This document shows positions 46,826-58,658 of a stretch of 64,000 bases of DNA, piece after piece. This DNA comes from Diphasiastrum complanatum (taxonomy: Eukaryota; Streptophyta; Lycopodiopsida; Lycopodiales; Lycopodiaceae): positions 11,543,999 through 11,607,998 of the forward strand of contig CM055111.1 in NCBI GenBank assembly GCA_029204225.1, given 5' to 3'. How positions within the stretch are numbered: the first letter of the stretch is position 1; every line of letters starts with the position of its first letter. Below the pieces are notes generated by a model. That model had not been told where the DNA came from. It made no database searches and was given only the letters and a program-made list of their open reading frames with translations. Position numbers and translations under genes: made by a program.

Positions 46826-48644
46826 TGGTATCAGAGCCAAGTACAAGTGCATTTAAGGCATTGATCTAAACTATACCCAAATTGGCAGGTTTTTGGAAGC
46901 AAGCTAATATTGAGGTAGTGAGGTTGAATGGATAGCTAGAACCATCATATTTGTACCAAATCTTGCTGTGGGCTGCAGGTGTACTTTCCACATGTGTGGG
47001 GCCATATAGGACCTATTTTTGACAGTAAAATTCAGTTTGGTGCATTTTGAGCTTCATACACCCAATTTTGAGTCAATTTAGTGCATTTTTCAAGCTTTCA
47101 CTTGCATTGTTTCTATTCCATTGATTTGTTCTTGGTTTAGATCAATCATATAGATGGATTAAATCTTTTTTACAGTACGTTGAAGTTGATTCTCTGATTT
47201 TTGGAGTGTACATTGAAGTTGAGAGAGAAAGAGTGCTATAAACCAAAGATTAAGGAGTGATTTGCAAGGGGAGTGATTGAAATCCATTATACCTTCATTG
47301 TAGATTTGTTCAAGAGTGAAAGGGCCGAGTCTAGAAGCATCTAAATGCTAGAAGACACTCTTGGATCAGTCCTCCAAGTGAAATCTTAGTGAATTTCTAA
47401 AGCACAAACACTCAAAGGCAAAATCTATCTATGTGATAAGAATTGTTGGCAAGTACTAGGAGAAAAATTTGAGATCCAAATCACATTGTTCACCCCTATT
47501 CAAGTGTGTGAGTGTGTTTTTGGCTTGAATTAAAGTCATAAAGGTGAGTGAGGCATGTGGTTGATCCAAAATTTCCAAGAGATCCTTCCTTTGTAGAGGG
47601 CAAGAACTAGTAACTCAATTCTTGACTTTGGTGGAAAATTTGTCTTCTTCATTGTGATCAAATCTTGCTAAGTGGCATTAGCTCTTTGTAAGCACATATC
47701 TTAGTGAGAGAGAAGCATCACATTTCTGAAAATTTGAATTTCATTCCAACTCTAAAGAGGTAGAGTCATTGGCACTTGGTGGAGTCCAATAGGGGTGAAT
47801 GAATTCAATTTTTTGAGCAAAATTTTGACATTATATGTATGAAACTCAAATAAGTTCTATCCAACTTTCTTTGAGAAAGTGTGAGGGTCAAGTTGTGATC
47901 CCATTGGGAGTCTAGAACATGGAGGAGTACATATTTGAGTGTTCATGCATGGTTGGGATCTTTGTGAATATCTAGATGTCTAAGTGAAAAATTATTGACA
48001 TAGATTGTTATCAAACCATTTCATGTCCATTCCAAATCTCAAGAGTAAGATTCTGTGGGTCAAGAAGGATTCCAAAAGGGGTGATTGGATTTGACCTTTG
48101 TGTGTTTGAATCAAATATACATGTCAAGTTTTTGTGATCTAGTGTAGATCCTTTTTTGTGAAAGTTAGTGGTTTAATTTGATGTCAAATCAAATCAAATT
48201 CAATCCAAATCTCAAGAGTGAGACTATTTGGGTCAAGAGTGAGTCCAAAAGGAGTGACTAAGTTTGATTTTCAAGTATTTGAAACAAAACCCATACTTTG
48301 TTCAAGAATCTCAAAAGTTGAGAGAACTAGTCAAGAGAAAAGGAAAATCTAGGTGTCAAATCTTTTCAAATCCATTCCAACTCTCAAGAGGAAGATTCAT
48401 TGGTATTTGTTGAGTCCAATAGGGGTCTGGATCTGATTTTTGGAATTTGATCGAGTGCTTTTGTCTTAGTGATCAAAACAAAGATTAGTTTCCAATTGAC
48501 TAGGTTGAAAGAGATATGATTCAAAATTTGTGGTCTAGATTTTGTGTAGATCCTTCTAGATTGTTGAATGTGTTCAAATCTAGTTTCTTGAGAGTCACAA
48601 ATTACATTCTGAAAAGTCATATCACTAGGTTTTACTTCCTCATC
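46826..48644 (+). repeat. Leader of C with four diverged direct repeats
   Basis: It starts with the PBS. Related units of about 75-90 bp occur near 47742, 48024, 48193 and 48366. Each has the pattern ccattccaa.tctcaagag.. agatt...gagtccaa.aggggt. They may be packaging or cis-acting repeats. No long ORF is present. Confidence 0.6.
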
Positions 48645-49227
48645 ATGGCATCAATAGGTGGCAACCTATTGGAGGAAAAGTAAGGATCCTAAATGCAACC
48701 TTTGTGGCAAGAGAGATCATTTTGTCTCAAGATGCTACAAAATGAAGACCAATCCATCCAAGGAGAACCAAAGCAAGGGGGCCGAGGTGAAGGATGGAGC
48801 TTCAATTTCAAAGTGCAAAGGAAATAAGGACAAATCCAAGGAAAGGTGTTTCCTTTGTGGAAAGATGCATGAGGCTTGGAGTCTCACAAGGACTTACAAG
48901 ATTTGTCTTCAAAAGTCCATCATCACACATTTCAAACCTTTAGAAGTTTTTCATTTGGAAGTGCATTGTTTGGTTCAAGATGCAAAGATAAGTGTCACTT
49001 GGATTTATTTCATGTCCTTGGAAAGCATTTTGCTTAGAACTTTAGAAAAGTTCAAATTTATTGTTATGATCCAAGAGAAACCAAGAAAGATTAAGGAGAA
49101 GCAATCACAAAATGAAAATAGTTTCATTTATGCTCTCATGAAATCTTATGAAGAACTATTTTGCTTTGAAGAGATTTTTGTATCTCAAAGGTGGATTAAG
49201 GCAATACTAGTTGAGTGTGATGCCTAA
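48645..49227 (+). pseudogene. Element C: shrunken gag with zinc knuckle, then novel domain
   Basis: ATG 48645 opens with MASIGGNLLEEK and then TAA. This is the copia gag start shared with A and E, with most of gag deleted. The neighbouring frame (48658-49227) carries the knuckle CNLCGKRDHFVSRCYK, a Lys-rich linker and a second partial knuckle (CFLCGKMHEAW). It then passes into non-retroviral coding text that ends CFEEIFVSQRWIKAILVECD. That last block is the domain also found in element B. Confidence 0.65.
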
Positions 49228-49263
49228 ATAAATAGCAAAGCATGTTTTCCTTGTAAACTTACA

Positions 49264-50236
49264 TTGAATATGAAGTCAAGGAAATGGAAATGTCTTCATA
49301 ATGTATTTTTTGTTGGTTTCAATAAGATCATAAATGATGTGTTCATTCATAATGTTAAAGATTGTAAATTTTCAATTTTAAAGGCAAGTTGTAAACTTCT
49401 TATGAGAATAAGTGAAGCATCCAAAGTGGACACTTATATCCATAAGCAAGTAGTTAGCCTTATTGAAATGGAAATACTTCTTGATTTCAATATTAGAAAA
49501 ATCAAGCCAAGTTGTGGTGATTTTTGGACTTATGTTTCTAGCATAAGTAATGTTGATTATCATATGAATTGCACATTATATGATCATGTTTGTTGTGATA
49601 ATTTTGAGACATGGAGGTCTTGGATTTCCAACAAGGAGGAGCACCAAGAAGTTGATCTTGAGGAGTCATCTCAAGGTTCAAGTGTGCCAAGGATTGAGGA
49701 GGAGAGTCCTTCTCAAGTTATGATTCCAAGAAGAATATCAAGAGACATGGTTGAGCTCATATGGCTCACATTTCAAGGGAAAGAGGAGCACATTTCAAGT
49801 AGTATACATGTCATTTGGTGAATCAATTTGCTTTAGTGAGACTTTTGCATCTCAAAGTTGGAGTAAAGCCATACTAGTTGAGTATGATGTCTCTATTGAG
49901 AACATAGTTGATGTTCTTAATGATTTGAAATTGATTTTAGATCAATTAGAAAGCAAATGGTTATTTCTTCAAATGTATGCTCTTGAGTCTTGCAAGAGCA
50001 AAAGTGATTTGTCCACTCATAGTGTGAAAAATTGTCTTTTTTCATGTATTGAGGCAAATTGTAAACTCTTTATGAGAGAAAGTGAATCATTCTCTAAGGA
50101 AACTTATCTCCATAATGAAGTATCTAGCCTCATTAGATCTGAGATTAGCATGGAAACCAAACATGAAGATATGATACAAACTCTTTGTTATTATAGCATG
50201 CATAGTCTTGCCAATGTTGATGAGCCTAATCCTTGA
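49264..50236 (+). pseudogene. Element C: duplicated novel coding domain
   Basis: Two frames (49264-49821 and 49751-50236) hold diverged copies of one domain. Copy 1 has HNVKDCKFSILKASCKLLMR and DTYIHKQVVSLIEMEILL. Copy 2 has HSVKNCLFSCIEANCKLFMR and ETYLHNEVSSLIRSEISM. Between them is the copia linker relic VMIPRRISRDMVELIWLTFQ, as before RT in element A. Cys, His and Lys positions are kept. No known family comes to mind. Frames are open but shifted between copies. Confidence 0.55.
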
Positions 50237-50686
50237 GATCTTGGTAACATGATGTTGGATCTTTGCGATCCTCATGATTCAAGAAGGACTCTTTATTTTC
50301 TCATGAAGTTGCAGCTATTTTCAAGGAGGAGGAGCTTTTGGATCAACCATATGCTTCAAGGATGGAACAAATCAATGAAAGAGGTGCTAGGATGGTGCAA
50401 AGCTCTCAAGTTCATCAAAAAAGTCAACTTCAAAGAGGCATTATCATGGATACGGTGATTTCGGATCGACATCAAGCTCACTGGCTAGTCTTCACACCTT
50501 TGAACCAGCAAGGATCCATATTTGAAGACCAATTCATCCCATGGAGTCAATCTCAATATCATCATATTTTTATCAAGTTAGTTCTGAGGAGGAGTGTTAA
50601 AATTGGCGAAAGCTAACTTGATCAAATCTTGTAAATACCATTATGAGTAGTACATATCATCATTAGACATGTGTGAAGCCTGTTCC

Positions 50687-50960
50687 ACTTAGAATTTGCT
50701 TTGCACAGGAACATTGATCATGTACACAGTAACACAGACAGAAAATCACTCTCCTCAGCAAGCTCACATAGCAACTATATTTCTCAAAATGAAATTACAC
50801 TGTACATATAGTTGTTGACTCAAGCAACCCATGCATGACCCAGCTTGCCATTGCCGGGATGCGTGTCCCGTCGACTTGCCTCGTGGCGAGGCCAACTGAT
50901 CCTTATCCACCGATAGGACCCACTTACAGTCACACAGTGATTCTAACTTTAATTCTAACT
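50687..50960 (-). repeat. 3' LTR of D
   Basis: 274 bp, about 93-96% like the other LTR by eye. Shared landmarks include acacagtaacacagac, actgtacatatagtt and gcgtgtcccgtcgacttgc. Confidence 0.9.
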
Positions 50961-51023
50961 CTTTCCTTTAAAGTAGAGTCACTTTTTATACAGTCATATA
51001 CATAGCTTTAAAGTCAACAAACT

Positions 51024-54000
51024 TTAAAATACAGAAAGTTTTGATCTAAACTTATCAAACTTTTCTCCAGTAAGTGGCTTAGTGAAAATATCAGCTAGTT
51101 GTTCTTCTGTGCTACAATGAGCAACATGAATTTCACGACTTAGCAGTCTTTCACGTATGAAGTGATATTGAATCTCAATGTGTTTAGTTCTCGCATGGAA
51201 CACTAGATTCTTTGCTAGCTGAATGCCAATCTGACTGTCGCTATGTAAAGTTGTGGGATTTTTCTGCTTCATGCCAATCTCTTCCAAGATTTGTCTCAAC
51301 CATATAGCTTCTTGTGCAGCACTACACATTGCCTTATACTCTGTTTCTGTGGTGGAAAGAGCAATTGTACTTTGCTTCTTACTAGACCAGGAAAAGCAAT
51401 TACCACAAAACTGAAATATATATCCTGTGGTGGATCTACGATCATCATAGTCACCTCCTCAGTCCGCATCCACATAGCCACACAACTCAGGTAAACCATC
51501 ATGCTTCTTGTAAATCAAGCCATACTCTGATGTGCCTTTCACATAACGCAAAATGCGTTTAGCTGCTTTCCAATGCATTTCCGTAGGTGCTGCCATAAAC
51601 TGACTTACAATGCCAACATCATAGCATATATCTGGTCTAGTTGTGGTAAGGTAAATGAAGCTCCCTACTAACTGTCTATATAGTGTAGCATCAAATGATT
51701 GTGATTCATCAAGCTTAGAAAGCTTTTTACCTGGTTCAATAGGAGTGTTTACTGGTTTGCAATCCTGCAACCTAAACCTGTGTAGTAACTCTTTGACATA
51801 TTTCACCTGTGTTAAACCCACTTCATGTCCTTTTTGCCACACTTCTACTCCAAGGCAGTAATGCATCAGGCTGAGATCCGTCATCTCAAATTGTTTCATG
51901 AGGCCAAGTCATCAACATAAAGAGCAATCAAAGCAACCATACCATCAAAGCATAAGACATATAGATTTGGATCAGAATGTGTTCTCACCATCCCCTTTGA
52001 ACGAAAGTAGGCATCAGTCCTGCTATACCACGCACGTGGTGCTTGTTTAAGACCATAAAGCACTTTCTTCAAGCGACATACTTTATTTTCCTGTCCTTTC
52101 GTTACAAAGCCTTTAGGTTGATCCATGAACACTTCTTCTTCTAACTCACCATTTACAAAAGCAGATTTCACATCCCTCTGATGCAAAGGCCAACCAAAAT
52201 GTGAAGCTAAAGCAATAAGTAGACGTAGAGTATTCCACTTACACACCGGCACAAAGGTCTCTTCATAGTTAATGCCTTTATTTTGTGCGTACCCTTTGAT
52301 TACCAATCTTGCTTTGTGCTTTGCTATGCTTCCATCTGCATGGTACTTAGTTCTATATACCCATTTGCAACCAATGGGTTTCTTGCCAACTGGTGGTTCT
52401 ACTAAGTCCCATGTGCTATGCTTAGCAATTGACTCCATCTCCTCTCCCATGTCTTTGATCCAAATGTTATCATCCTTCGCTTCACCATAAGTCGAAGGTT
52501 CTTTGTTTTGAATAATGCTGGATAACAGAGCATAATTTGCTTCATACCTTTCAGGTAGTATCTTCTCTCTTGTTGATCTTCGTAGCTCTCCCTGGTTAGA
52601 TGATCCTGGAAAGTCATCTATATTGCGGCCCTTCATCAATCTCTCAAACCACTTAGGGAGTTTTTTGTCAGGTGATCGGCTTCCTGGTGAAAATGTATCC
52701 CACGGTACATCTTTCTCCTTGCGTTTGTCACCTGCAATTTCAATCCTTCTTGCACCAAAAGGTTTGTCCCTACCTCTCCAACCTATTTCTTGAGATTGAG
52801 TAGTAGTATCTTGAGATGTATCCTCATGTTCATCACTCGGAAGGTCAATGAATGGATCATCATCAGGTGGTATCCTCACTATGCCATTTTTCCTACTATA
52901 TGTGTCTATCTTCTCAGCATCTTCGTCTTCATACATCTTGGATTCATCAAAGATAACATCTCAGCTTATATGGATTTTGTTTTCGACTAGATCAAAACAT
53001 CTATAGCCCTTCACGCGGTCATCATATCCTAGGAATATGCACTTGATAGCTTTTACATCAAGTTTACGTCTTTCTTCCTTAGGAATATGTACAAAGGCCT
53101 TACATCCAAAGATTCGCAAGTGGTTCACCTTTGGCTTCTTCTTTGTGAATGCTTTCTCAGGTGTAATTTTTGGTATGGCAATGGTAGGACTTCTATTTTG
53201 AAGATAGACTGTTGTGCTACATGCTTCTGACCAAAAATCTTTTGATAATTTCATCTCAGCTAGCATAGATCTGGCACTTTCCACAATCGTACAATATTTG
53301 CGCTCAACTACACCATTGAGAGCAGGAGTATGAGCTTGCATAAATTGTCTTTTAATCCCACATTGATCACAAAGATCATTGAAGTCATTAGACTTATACT
53401 CACCTCCACTATCTGATCTTAGGACTTTGATCTTCTTACCTGTCTGATTTTCGACCAAGTTTTTGAAGTTCTTAAAGTTATCAAAAGCATTTGATTTCTT
53501 CTTCAAGAAGTAGATCCACGTCTTACGTGACATATCATCAATAAAGGTCATGAAATAGAAGGCTTTTCCTAAGGACATGGTCCTCATGGGCCCGCATAAA
53601 TCTGTGTGGATTAAATCCAGGATGTTCTTTGCTCTTGCAACACCCCCTTTATTGAACTTCTCTCGATGCTGCTTCCCATATATACAAGATTCGCACATCG
53701 ATTTCAAGTGATCTTCTATTGTAGGTAGTCCTGTTACCATCTCCAATTTTATCGTCAAACTGAGGCTTCCCAAGTTCAAGTGACCAAGCCTCTTGTGCCA
53801 CAACTCAGTTTGCAAAGGAACGGATGATATAAGTCCATGTTGCCCCTTGATTGTGGCATTCAACCTGTACAATTTTGTATTGGGCTCTCTTACTCCATTC
53901 GTAATAAATTTGAACTTTTGGTTTGCATCCTTCACAGAGCAATGATCATGGGCGATTTCTACTTTCAACTTTTGATCAGTAATGACTCCAACAGAAAGTA

Positions 54001-55108
54001 GATTTTTTTTCAAACCTGGTACGTAAAGTACCTCCCTGATCATCCTGCTTTTGCCGTCAGGCAGTTGGATTGAAACTGTGCCTATCCCCTTGATCATGCA
54101 CACCTCACCATTTGCTTGTGAAATAGATGTTCCATTATCCAATGCCTTCAAACTATTGAACCAGTTCTTGTTACCTGTCATGTGTCTTGTGGCTCCTGAG
54201 TCAATATACCATGCTTGATCATCTTGATTAGATGACAATGCAGATATGAAGATGCTAGAGTCTTCAATCTCACCTTCATCGACAAGGTTACCTGCTTGTT
54301 TTGGTTTCCCCTTGCCTTGTTCCGCCAGGAATTTGCGACATTCACTCTTTCAGTGGCCCTTTTTACCACAATGGAAGCACTTGCCTTTCTTCTTAGTTTT
54401 GCTGGAAGATCTCTCATCCTCCTGAGACTTGGCAAATTGTTGTTTAGTCTCCTTGTTGCCCTTGCCCTTGCCTTGTTTTTGGCATGTCGCAAGTGCCTGA
54501 TCATCAGTATTTTGACGTCTAGCTTTCACCATTTCTCGTCGTTGCTCTTCCTGCATCAAGATTCCTATGAGCTCGTCAAAGGTTGGCAATCTTTTTCTTG
54601 ATGCTATTCCGCTCACAAACATCTGATAGAGTTCTGCAATGCCGCATAATGCACTATGCACCAGCTCCACATCACGTATGCGTTCTCCAATAGAATGCAG
54701 TTCATCTCTCATTGTCTTGATTCTGGTCATGTACGTTTGAATGTGCTCTCCTTGGTCCATGCGGGCACTATTCAACTTTGACTTCAGAAACATCATTCTT
54801 GATGGATTTGACGTCTCAAACTGCTCCTTTAGCACATCCCATGCCTGTCTGGGTGTAATAGCATCACAAATGTGGGTAATGATGTGATACTTCACTGACA
54901 AGTTAATGAAGGTCAAAGCTTTCCTCATCTTTTTGTCAAACACTTTGATGTCTGCTTCATTTGGCGGCCTTCTCTCATCACCTGTGACGACTTCCCACAC
55001 ATCTTTCTCCATCAATATGTTTTTCATTTTGAATTTCCACACTGCATAGTTGGAAATCCCGTCCAATTTGCTACTTTCACTCAAAATGGACTCTCCCATG
55101 TTTGCCAT
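51024..55108 (-). pseudogene. Element D copia gag-pol with three TGA stops
   Basis: Gag (MANMGESILSESSKLDGISN, 55108) ends in the knuckle CFHCGKKGH*KSEC, with TGA at 54350 where Trp is expected. Protease is WYIDSGATRHMT. Pre-integrase (LWHKRLGHLNLGSL...CESC) and integrase (IHTDLCGP, LRSDSGGEY, ALNGVVERK) follow. TGA at 52961 replaces Arg in S-R-D-V. RT (GCKWVYRTKYHADGS, LYGLKQAPRAWYSRT, YVDDL) is followed by a short deletion and frame change at about 51897. TGA at 51459 sits in DAD(W)GGD. RNase H (STTETEYKAMCSAAQEAIWL, DIFTKPL) is complete. Apart from these four lesions the polyprotein is legible from end to end. Confidence 0.95.
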
Positions 55109-56420
55109 CGCAAAACTGCTTAAAACTTCTGCCTTAGGCTAAGAACAGTATGTCGAGGCCAATAGTGATGTCAGAAGTTGAAAATAATGACCTGCACTTT
55201 TTTTCTTACCAGGCCACTCGCCGCTTTTCCACCAATTTGAAAGCCAAATCGGCCTCGCCTTCCGAAATGCACTCAGTCGTCAATTCCCAACAACGTGCCC
55301 AATGGAATGGTGAAACTACTTCTGGCATACTCCGAACACTTTCTCCGCTGCAACCGCTCTGTTTTGCTGTACCGTACTTGCAGGTACAATCTGGGTGCCC
55401 TTCGTTTGGAGGTTATAGCCTTTCGTTTGGGTCAAAACGGGCAAATGACCCAAAAATAGGGACTTTTCTAGCTTTTGAACTGTTTCTTCACTTTGAAGAA
55501 ACTTCACTCTTCACTTGTGAAGGGACCCAACTCAACTTTCAGTATGAAAATTTTTAATGAAGTTGAAGGCCAAAGTGCACTTCAATTCTTCAGGACCCTG
55601 TTTAAAGCTCATCCAATGGCTGAACCAAATCTTGTGGTTCAAATTTCTCTCCCATCACAGATGCTGGACCGTTGATTCACTTGACACCTCATCTACAGGT
55701 TCAAAGTACATCTGGGCATCGAACCAAACTCCTGCATATGATAAGAACTTCGATACACTAAGTTCTTCATCGTGTTGGACGCGCGAACTACCCGGGACTT
55801 CCCTGCCTGCGGTCGCGCCTCCCTTCCCTCAAAAAGATCGGATCAAGCTCTCCTATGGATCGTTTTGAGCACGATCTAAGGCTTGGAGCAGGGTCGCCCT
55901 ACTGAATCCATGACTTTAGAATGTTCAGTCAGGAAATTCCGTGGAGAAACGGTGATTTTAGCTCAACTTGACAAAGTGGCTTTTTCACCTTTTTACCGCA
56001 AATCTGCTAGGTTAACTGTCTGAAGACAAATCTCTAACATAAACCTCAGAATCTCTGCATGGCTGATTGATAGTGTGATTATCTTCCTTCCTGTCCTTAC
56101 GGCATCCAAAACGGTGCACAAACAGCGAAGAAATCACCAGTTATGTATAAAAACTGTAACCCCAAGTCCGGTTTCAATTTTCAGCTGGCTTCGAAATTGT
56201 CAATTTTTCACCAAATTTTTCCCTGTCTGATGCTATGCACAGGCTAATAATCCCTCTGCTGAGCTTAGCAAGCCTCTATAAATTAGAAACCGTGCACCAA
56301 TGCTTCTCTTTCCGTCTTCAACCCGCCGTAAAACCCCAAACTCTCAGAAGACAGTTCTCCCGAAGCTCTCTTCAATGGCGACACTGTACTGTGTACACTC
56401 CCTGTACGACTCTGATACCA
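55109..56420 (-). other. Leader and PBS of D
   Basis: About 1.3 kb of untranslated leader on the minus strand, unusually long for copia. Plus-strand open frames here (55150-55557, 55557-55868) have no recognisable motif. Confidence 0.7.
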
Positions 56421-56695
56421 ACTTAGAATTTGCTTTGCATAGGAACACAGATCATGCTACACAGTAACACAGACGAAAAATCACTCTCCTCAGCAAGCTC
56501 ACATAGCAACTGTATTTCTCAAAATGAAATTACACTGTACATATAGTTATTCACTCAGGCAACCCATGCATGACCCAGGTTGCCGTTGGCGGGACGCGTG
56601 TCCCGTCGACTTGCTTCTTGGCGAGGCCAACTGATCCTTATCCACTGATAGGACCCACTTACAGTCACATAGTGATTTTAACTTTAATTCTAACT
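56421..56695 (-). repeat. 5' LTR of D
   Basis: 275 bp. It is bounded by the PBS on the left and by resumed C LTR sequence (gtttccacgtgtg) on the right. Confidence 0.9.
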
Positions 56696-57470
56696 GTTTC
56701 CACGTGTGAAATAAATGTATTTATCATTTAGATGAGTCATATAAATTGTACCTACCATTTCATTTGAGATCTAGCGGCTAAAATGGCCAAAATCTAGTTT
56801 TCTAGCTATGTGCCACTTGGCATCATTTTATTGGTAGGAAAAGCTATTTCACATGGATAGGAGTGATCTCACACGTGCCAAGGACTGCTCACATGTGTGA
56901 AAACATCAGTAGTAGATGAGATTCAACTTGTAGTAGATATTTGTGCAAGTCCCTATAAATTAGGAAAATTGCCTAAAATCAAGGGAGGTGGCTATAAGTT
57001 AGGAAACTTGGTCCATGTGCCATATTGATAATTATTGGTGGATCATTTGATGAGTAGGCACTCTCACACGTGCCAAATCAGCTGAGTAAGCATCAGCTCT
57101 TGTGCGTATATGGTGGCTCATTTGGTCATAATTGACAAGAAAGCTAAATCTCTGGTTTTGGTGCATTTCTTGAGTAATCTCTCCATTTGTCTTGTGATTT
57201 TATGCTTCTAATGGTTTCTAAGCTTAGTGTACTTCATTATTTGTTGGTAGTCCGTACTCTGACAGGTCTTCACACTTGTGAAACTAGCAAGTACAAGTTT
57301 TGATCATATTTGATTGTTCTTGTTAGATTTGTTGATGTAGATTTGATCTAGTGCTATCTAATCTTGTGTAGATTGGTAGATCAATCTAATCTAACACCCA
57401 ATCACACTCGTGGATCTGATTTGGATCCATTCTTGGTCCTTTTTGCTGTACTTTGACACATCCCACAACA

Positions 57471-58640
57471 TGGCCACATTACAAAAATTTACAAGTGGTA
57501 AAACCAAGCTAGAATTATGAAATTTCAGCAATTTAAAGTTACAAAATTGAATTAATTTAAAATTTATAAGTGTAATACAACAAATATTGTCTCTTTTGAA
57601 CAAAAAAAATAAATACATAAATTTTGTAATGAATCTTAATATGTATACAAAATATATATTTTTTAAAGGATAAAAAATGAATCAAAAAATATTATTATTT
57701 CAAATAAAACTTTTTAGTAAATTTTTGACAGAAATCATTAAAATACATTAGGTTATTTTGATCTAAAAAATATATAAAATCTGTCCTATTTTATATAGGT
57801 TTTGTTTAAACTATAATCATGCAAAATATATCATTCACAAATTTTGTAATAAACATAAAGTATGCATCTTTCAAATATTACCTCCACTCACCTTCCCGTG
57901 TTTGAAAATTAGTTGTAGAAAGTGGAAAAAATGGTAATGTTGAAGAAGTAGGTTCAAAAGTCTCCAATGTTTTCTCTTGTAATAATATTTAACCACAAAT
58001 AAATATCAAACTTGAACATTGTTTGATCAAAACAAATTTCTTACAAATCTAATAATCAATGAATTTGAGCGATGAACCAATATAACTTTAAAATAATCAT
58101 ACTTACTTCTCATTTGTTGATCCATACCAAACAAAAAAATTTGTAGTTGTTTGTTTTTCATCATTAGAGCTCCTATCGATTATTTATCATGTTGCACACG
58201 CCAATTTTTTGTATTTGCTCCAATGCCTCTCACTTTAACTCTTCCACGAAAATTTTTGCGAATAATTTTAAGCATAGCAGATGAGGCGTTCATATCATTA
58301 TTTTGAAAAAACATGATGACATTTGTTTTGGGACTTTGACTTAAAAAAAGAGTAACCTTTTTTGGTGTTTTTTAATGGTTCTAGTTTTAGGCCAAAATTA
58401 TGGATTATTTTAATAAATCTCTAATTTAAAAAAAAAAAACCAAAAAATGCATATTTTGAATAAAAAACTATAAGTTTTTTGTTGTAAACTTCATAAAACC
58501 ATCATAATTACAAATGAAATAATAATAAATGATTTTTGAAACTCGAAATCCCATTGAAATACGAAACGACTTAAATTATATTTGTACTTTCTCTTTTTTA
58601 AAGTACATTTTCTATAGAATTTTCACTGACGCCTCTCAAT
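57471..58640. other. Very AT-rich spacer, no gene seen
   Basis: Long A/T runs with no supported frame. It may be the 3' flank of the minus-strand gene that follows. Confidence 0.4.
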
Positions 58641-58658
58641 TCAGAACTTGACATATTC

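Larger units (their letters stand above)
50687..56695 (-). mobile_element. Copia element D, nearly complete, in 3' LTR of C
   Basis: LTRs of 274 bp (50687-50960) and 275 bp (56421-56695) flank gag-pol on the minus strand. PBS complement (TCTGATACCA, 56411-56420) and polypurine tract (AAAGGAAAG, complement at 50961-50969) abut the LTRs. LTR ends are AGTTAGAATT...AATTCTAAGT rather than TG...CA. Flanks read GTTCC on the left and GTTTCC on the right, a probable target duplication with one inserted T. Confidence 0.92.
45916..57458 (+). mobile_element. Copia-related element C, non-autonomous, hosts D
   Basis: The 5' LTR (45916-46825) and 3' LTR (50595-57458, interrupted by D) share TGTTAAAATTGGC starts and TTTGACA ends. 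PBS TGGTATCAGAGCC (46826) and a polypurine tract GAGGAGGAG (50586-50594) are in place. CATC flanks both sides (45912-45915, 57459-57462), consistent with a short target duplication. The interior has a 1.8-kb leader, a shrunken gag and an unusual duplicated coding domain. No integrase or RT is present. Confidence 0.9.
50595..57458 (+). repeat. 3' LTR of C, interrupted by D
   Basis: Left part 50595-50686, right part 56696-57458. The right part matches 46070-46825 closely, including TATAAAT (56954-56960). The palindrome has become CACACTTGTG (57271-57280). Confidence 0.9.
45291..57467 (-). repeat. 5' LTR of E, split by element C
   Basis: It starts TGTTGAAAATGC at 45291 and runs to 45915, where C is inserted. 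The remaining few bases (ccaca, 57463-57467) lie on the far side of C and complete a TG...CA LTR of about 630 bp. It contains CACACATGTGG and GCACGTGTG motifs. Confidence 0.75.

Noticed and set aside
55150-55868. Plus-strand ORFs of 135 and 103 codons as host genes
   Set aside because: They lie in the untranslated leader of element D, antisense to it, with no motif or splice context.
57471-58640. Autonomously replicating or matrix-attachment-like AT-rich DNA
   Set aside because: AT richness alone does not support a specific function.
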